Assembly (NCBI GenBank): GCA_023419315.1
Contig: JAEZYE010000019.1
Location: 1 to 15,872 of the forward strand
From: Pseudomonadota bacterium
Lineage (GTDB): Bacteria > Pseudomonadota > Gammaproteobacteria > Xanthomonadales > Xanthomonadaceae
Direction of reading: 5' to 3'
Length of the DNA: 15,872 bases
Numbering within the stretch: position 1 is the first letter of the stretch; each line of letters opens with the position of its first letter. Of the stretch, positions 13,460 through 15,872 are shown one piece after another. The notes beneath the pieces were generated by a model that ran no database searches, was not told where the DNA came from, and saw only the letters and a list, made by a program, of their open reading frames with translations. The position numbers were made by a program, and so were the translations under genes.

Positions 13460-15872
13460 ATGCACCGCACCCTCCGTTCCCTGATCACTTCGCCGCTGCT
13501 GGCTTCGCTGGCCGCGCTCCTGGTGCTGCCGGCCGGCACCGTGTCATCGCAGACGGCGCGGGCGGCGCGCATCGCCGCCGCGCCGCCGTTGATGGAAATC
13601 GCCGGTGACTCCGACATGCCTGTGCGCCTGGGCGAAGCGCATGCCGAGACCATCGTCGTCGGCGGGCTGGCGCAGACCACGGTCGAGCTGACGTTCTTCA
13701 ACCCCGGGGATCGCGTGCTGGAAGGGCAGCTCAATTTCCCGCTGCACGACGGGCAACGGATCACCGGGTTCGCACTCGACATCGACGGGGCGATGCGCGC
13801 CGCGGTGCCGGTGCCGAAGGACAAGGGCCGCCGCGTCTTCGACGACATCGAGGAACGCCGCGTGGATCCGGGCCTGCTCGAACAGACGGCGGGCAACCAT
13901 TTCCGCCTGCGGGTGTATCCGATCACGCCGGGCGGCACGCGCACGGTGCGGCTGGTCTACAGCGAGCCGCTCGGCCTGATCGAAGGCGCCTGGCGCTTGC
14001 CGGTGTCGCTGGGGTTCGCGCGTGACGCCGCCTTGATGGACTGGTCGTTGCGTGTGGAAGGCGCGGATGCGCAGCCAAGGGCCACCGGCACGCTGGCACG
14101 CGCGCTGCATTTCGATCGCAGCACGGGCGGATGGAATGCGGCGCTGCGCCGGCGCCATTTCGACGGACGCGGCACGCTGGAACTGCACCTGCCGCGCGTC
14201 GACGGCCCCCGCGTGTACACGCAGCGCATGCATGACGAAATCTACTTCCTCGCCGAGCAGCCGGTGGGGAAGGGCGCTTCGCCGCGGGCCGTGCAACCGC
14301 AATCGATCGCGCTGCTGTGGGACAGCTCCGCGTCCGCGCTCGAACGCAACCGCGAGGTCGAACTGACCGTGCTGTCGCGCTACCTCGCCGCCCTGGGCGA
14401 TGTGCAGGTGTCGCTGGTGCGCCTGCGCGATGTCGCCGAACCCGCGCGCCGTTTCGATGTGCGCGGCGGTGATGCATCGGCGCTGATCAACGAATTGCGC
14501 GCCACCGTGTACGACGGCGCGAGCAAGCTCATCGGCTGGTCGCCCGTACCGGGTGCCCAGGCCTACCTGCTTTTCAGCGACGGCCTGGACAACTACGGCG
14601 AACGCCAGCCGCTGCCCGCGCTTGCCGACGGCGTGCCGCTGCATGCCCTGCATGCGGCCGGTGCACGCGCGGACGGCAATCGACTGCGCGTCTGGGCCGA
14701 AGCGCACGATGGACAGATGATCGCGATCGATCCTGCCGCGCCGCAGCGGGCGGTGGACGCGCTGCTGCACGAACCGCCGCGGCTGCTGCAGGTGGAACTG
14801 AGCGGTGGCGATGACTGGATTGCGCAGGGCGACGTCGTGCGCGACGGCATGCTGCGCGTGGCCGGCCGACTCGTGGGCGAGAAGGGCCGCCTGCGATTGC
14901 GTTGGCGTGACGCCGACGGTTCCGTGCAGGAACGCGCGATGGACATCGATGCACGGCAGGCGGCATTGAGCGGCCCGATTCCGCAGAACTGGGCGGCGTA
15001 CTGGATTGATCGCTGGTCCGCGGATCCCGACGCGCACGCCACGCAGATTCGGCGGCTCGGCGAGCGCTTCGGACTGGTGACCGCGCAGACCTCGCTCATC
15101 GTGCTGGAAACGCTGGACGACTATCTGGCCTACGACATCACGCCGCCCGAGCCGCTGCGCGCAGCGTTCGACAGCGTGCGCGTGCAGCAGCGTCGCGATG
15201 ATGCGGAAGCAGAGCGGGCGCGAATCGACGCCATCGCCGAAGCCTATGCCGAACGCATCCGCTGGTGGGAACGCGATTGGCCGAAGGGCGCGCCGCCGCG
15301 TCCGAAACCCAGCCCGGAGCAGGCCCGCGAACAGGCGTTGCAGGCGCAGTCGGCACGGGATACGGCCGCCGCCGCACCGGCACCGGCGAACTTCGCCGAA
15401 GCACGCATGTCGGCGCCCGGCGCGCCGGCCTCCGGCACGACACTCGATTCAATCGCCGTTGCCGGTTCGGCCGCACCGCAGGACGAACGCAGCGGCGCCT
15501 CGATTGCGATCACGCTTCAGCCGTGGTCCGCCGATTCACCGCTGGCGCGGCGGTTGCGCGAAGTCGATGGCCATCGAGCCTACGCGCTGTATCTGGACGA
15601 ACGCGAGAGCCAGCGCGACAGCCCGGCGTTCTATCTCGACGTGGCCGACGTTCTGTTCGAAAAGGGTGAGCGCGCGCTGGCGCTGCGGGTGTTGTCCAAC
15701 CTCGCCGAATTGAACATCGAGGATCGCCGGCTGCTGCGCGTGCTTGCGTACCGGCTGAACCAGGCGGGTGAGGCGGCGCTCGCCGTGCCGGTGCTGCGCC
15801 GCGTGCTGGCGATGTCGGAGGAAGAGCCGCAAAGCCATCGCGATCTCGCTCTGGCGCTCGCAGCCAGCGGTC
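13460..15872 (+). CDS. Exported VIT/VWA/TPR-type protein, 3' end outside the window
   Basis: The frame is open from the ATG at 13460 (AAGGAA at 13451-13456) to the window end, about 804 residues without a stop. The N-terminus is a signal peptide (core about 8-25, cut probably near SSQTARA). Residues about 53-171 are a VIT domain (FFNPGDRVLEGQLNFPL ... YPITPGGTRTVRLVYSEPL). A von Willebrand A-type domain follows with an intact metal-site motif DSSAS (D288, S290, S292) and SDGLDNYG (D374). Next comes TAQTSLIVLETLDDYLAY (about 540-557), a hallmark I associate with this family, then a charged coiled-coil-like stretch, a Pro/Ala-rich linker with TLDSIAVAGS (661-670), and a TPR-like helical region (about 700 to the end). 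It is probably periplasmic or surface-exposed and protein-binding; its exact role is unknown. Confidence 0.88.
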   Translation, partial: MHRTLRSLITSPLLASLAALLVLPAGTVSSQTARAARIAAAPPLMEIAGDSDMPVRLGEAHAETIVVGGLAQTTVELTFFNPGDRVLEGQLNFPLHDGQRITGFALDIDGAMRAAVPVPKDKGRRVFDDIEERRVDPGLLEQTAGNHFRLRVYPITPGGTRTVRLVYSEPLGLIEGAWRLPVSLGFARDAALMDWSLRVEGADAQPRATGTLARALHFDRSTGGWNAALRRRHFDGRGTLELHLPRVDGPRVYTQRMHDEIYFLAEQPVGKGASPRAVQPQSIALLWDSSASALERNREVELTVLSRYLAALGDVQVSLVRLRDVAEPARRFDVRGGDASALINELRATVYDGASKLIGWSPVPGAQAYLLFSDGLDNYGERQPLPALADGVPLHALHAAGARADGNRLRVWAEAHDGQMIAIDPAAPQRAVDALLHEPPRLLQVELSGGDDWIAQGDVVRDGMLRVAGRLVGEKGRLRLRWRDADGSVQERAMDIDARQAALSGPIPQNWAAYWIDRWSADPDAHATQIRRLGERFGLVTAQTSLIVLETLDDYLAYDITPPEPLRAAFDSVRVQQRRDDAEAERARIDAIAEAYAERIRWWERDWPKGAPPRPKPSPEQAREQALQAQSARDTAAAAPAPANFAEARMSAPGAPASGTTLDSIAVAGSAAPQDERSGASIAITLQPWSADSPLARRLREVDGHRAYALYLDERESQRDSPAFYLDVADVLFEKGERALALRVLSNLAELNIEDRRLLRVLAYRLNQAGEAALAVPVLRRVLAMSEEEPQSHRDLALALAASG

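Noticed and set aside
13544..15037. 497-codon minus-strand open frame opposite the VIT protein gene
   Set aside because: The plus-strand frame has a ribosome site, signal peptide and domain motifs; the antisense product looks like low-complexity shadow coding.

Overview
The window is a high-GC, densely packed piece of a gammaproteobacterial chromosome. CarA, CarB, DapB, GreA and RecJ read like those of the Xanthomonadaceae/Lysobacteraceae (Xanthomonas, Lysobacter and relatives). Genus cannot be fixed from sequence reading alone. Every convincing gene lies on the + strand. I saw no mobile element, tRNA, rRNA, CRISPR array or prophage gene. This is core chromosome, not an accessory island, and no clearly novel system is evident.

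Layout. (1) 1-2186: the 3' part of dnaK, a 146-nt spacer carrying a terminator- or attenuator-like structure, complete dnaJ, and a strong intrinsic terminator that closes the chaperone unit. (2) 2189-4105: a promoter embedded in a palindrome, then tyrA (prephenate dehydrogenase with a C-terminal ACT domain), overlapped by 4 nt by a YiiM-like MOSC-domain gene. (3) 4106-4878: dapB with a -10 element placed so that the transcript could be leaderless. (4) 4879-10695: a 225-nt regulatory spacer, then carA, a small exported-protein gene, carB and greA. The junctions are carA/orf 1-nt overlap, orf/carB 116-nt gap, carB/greA 4-nt overlap. (5) 10703-13401: a conserved uncharacterised protein gene followed by recJ (4-nt overlap), tightly placed behind greA and probably read through from the car unit. 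(6) 13460-end: an exported VIT/VWA/TPR-type protein, cut by the window edge.

Functionally the window links protein folding (DnaK/DnaJ), amino-acid synthesis (TyrA for tyrosine, DapB for lysine/diaminopimelate), carbamoyl phosphate synthesis for arginine and pyrimidines (CarAB), RNA polymerase rescue (GreA), DNA repair (RecJ), molybdenum-dependent detoxification (YiiM-like) and an envelope-associated adhesion-type protein. The carA-orf-carB-greA arrangement is known from Pseudomonas aeruginosa. Here the intervening orf encodes a secreted or periplasmic protein with one N-terminal hydrophobic segment.

The most interesting points are regulatory or concern uncharacterised proteins: two mutually exclusive hairpins before dnaJ, a 9-bp palindrome over the tyrA -35, direct repeats at the dapB and carA promoters, the secreted orf inside the car operon, the uncharacterised greA-recJ gene, and a TonB-receptor-like motif in the linker of the VIT protein. 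No gap between genes exceeds 300 bases.
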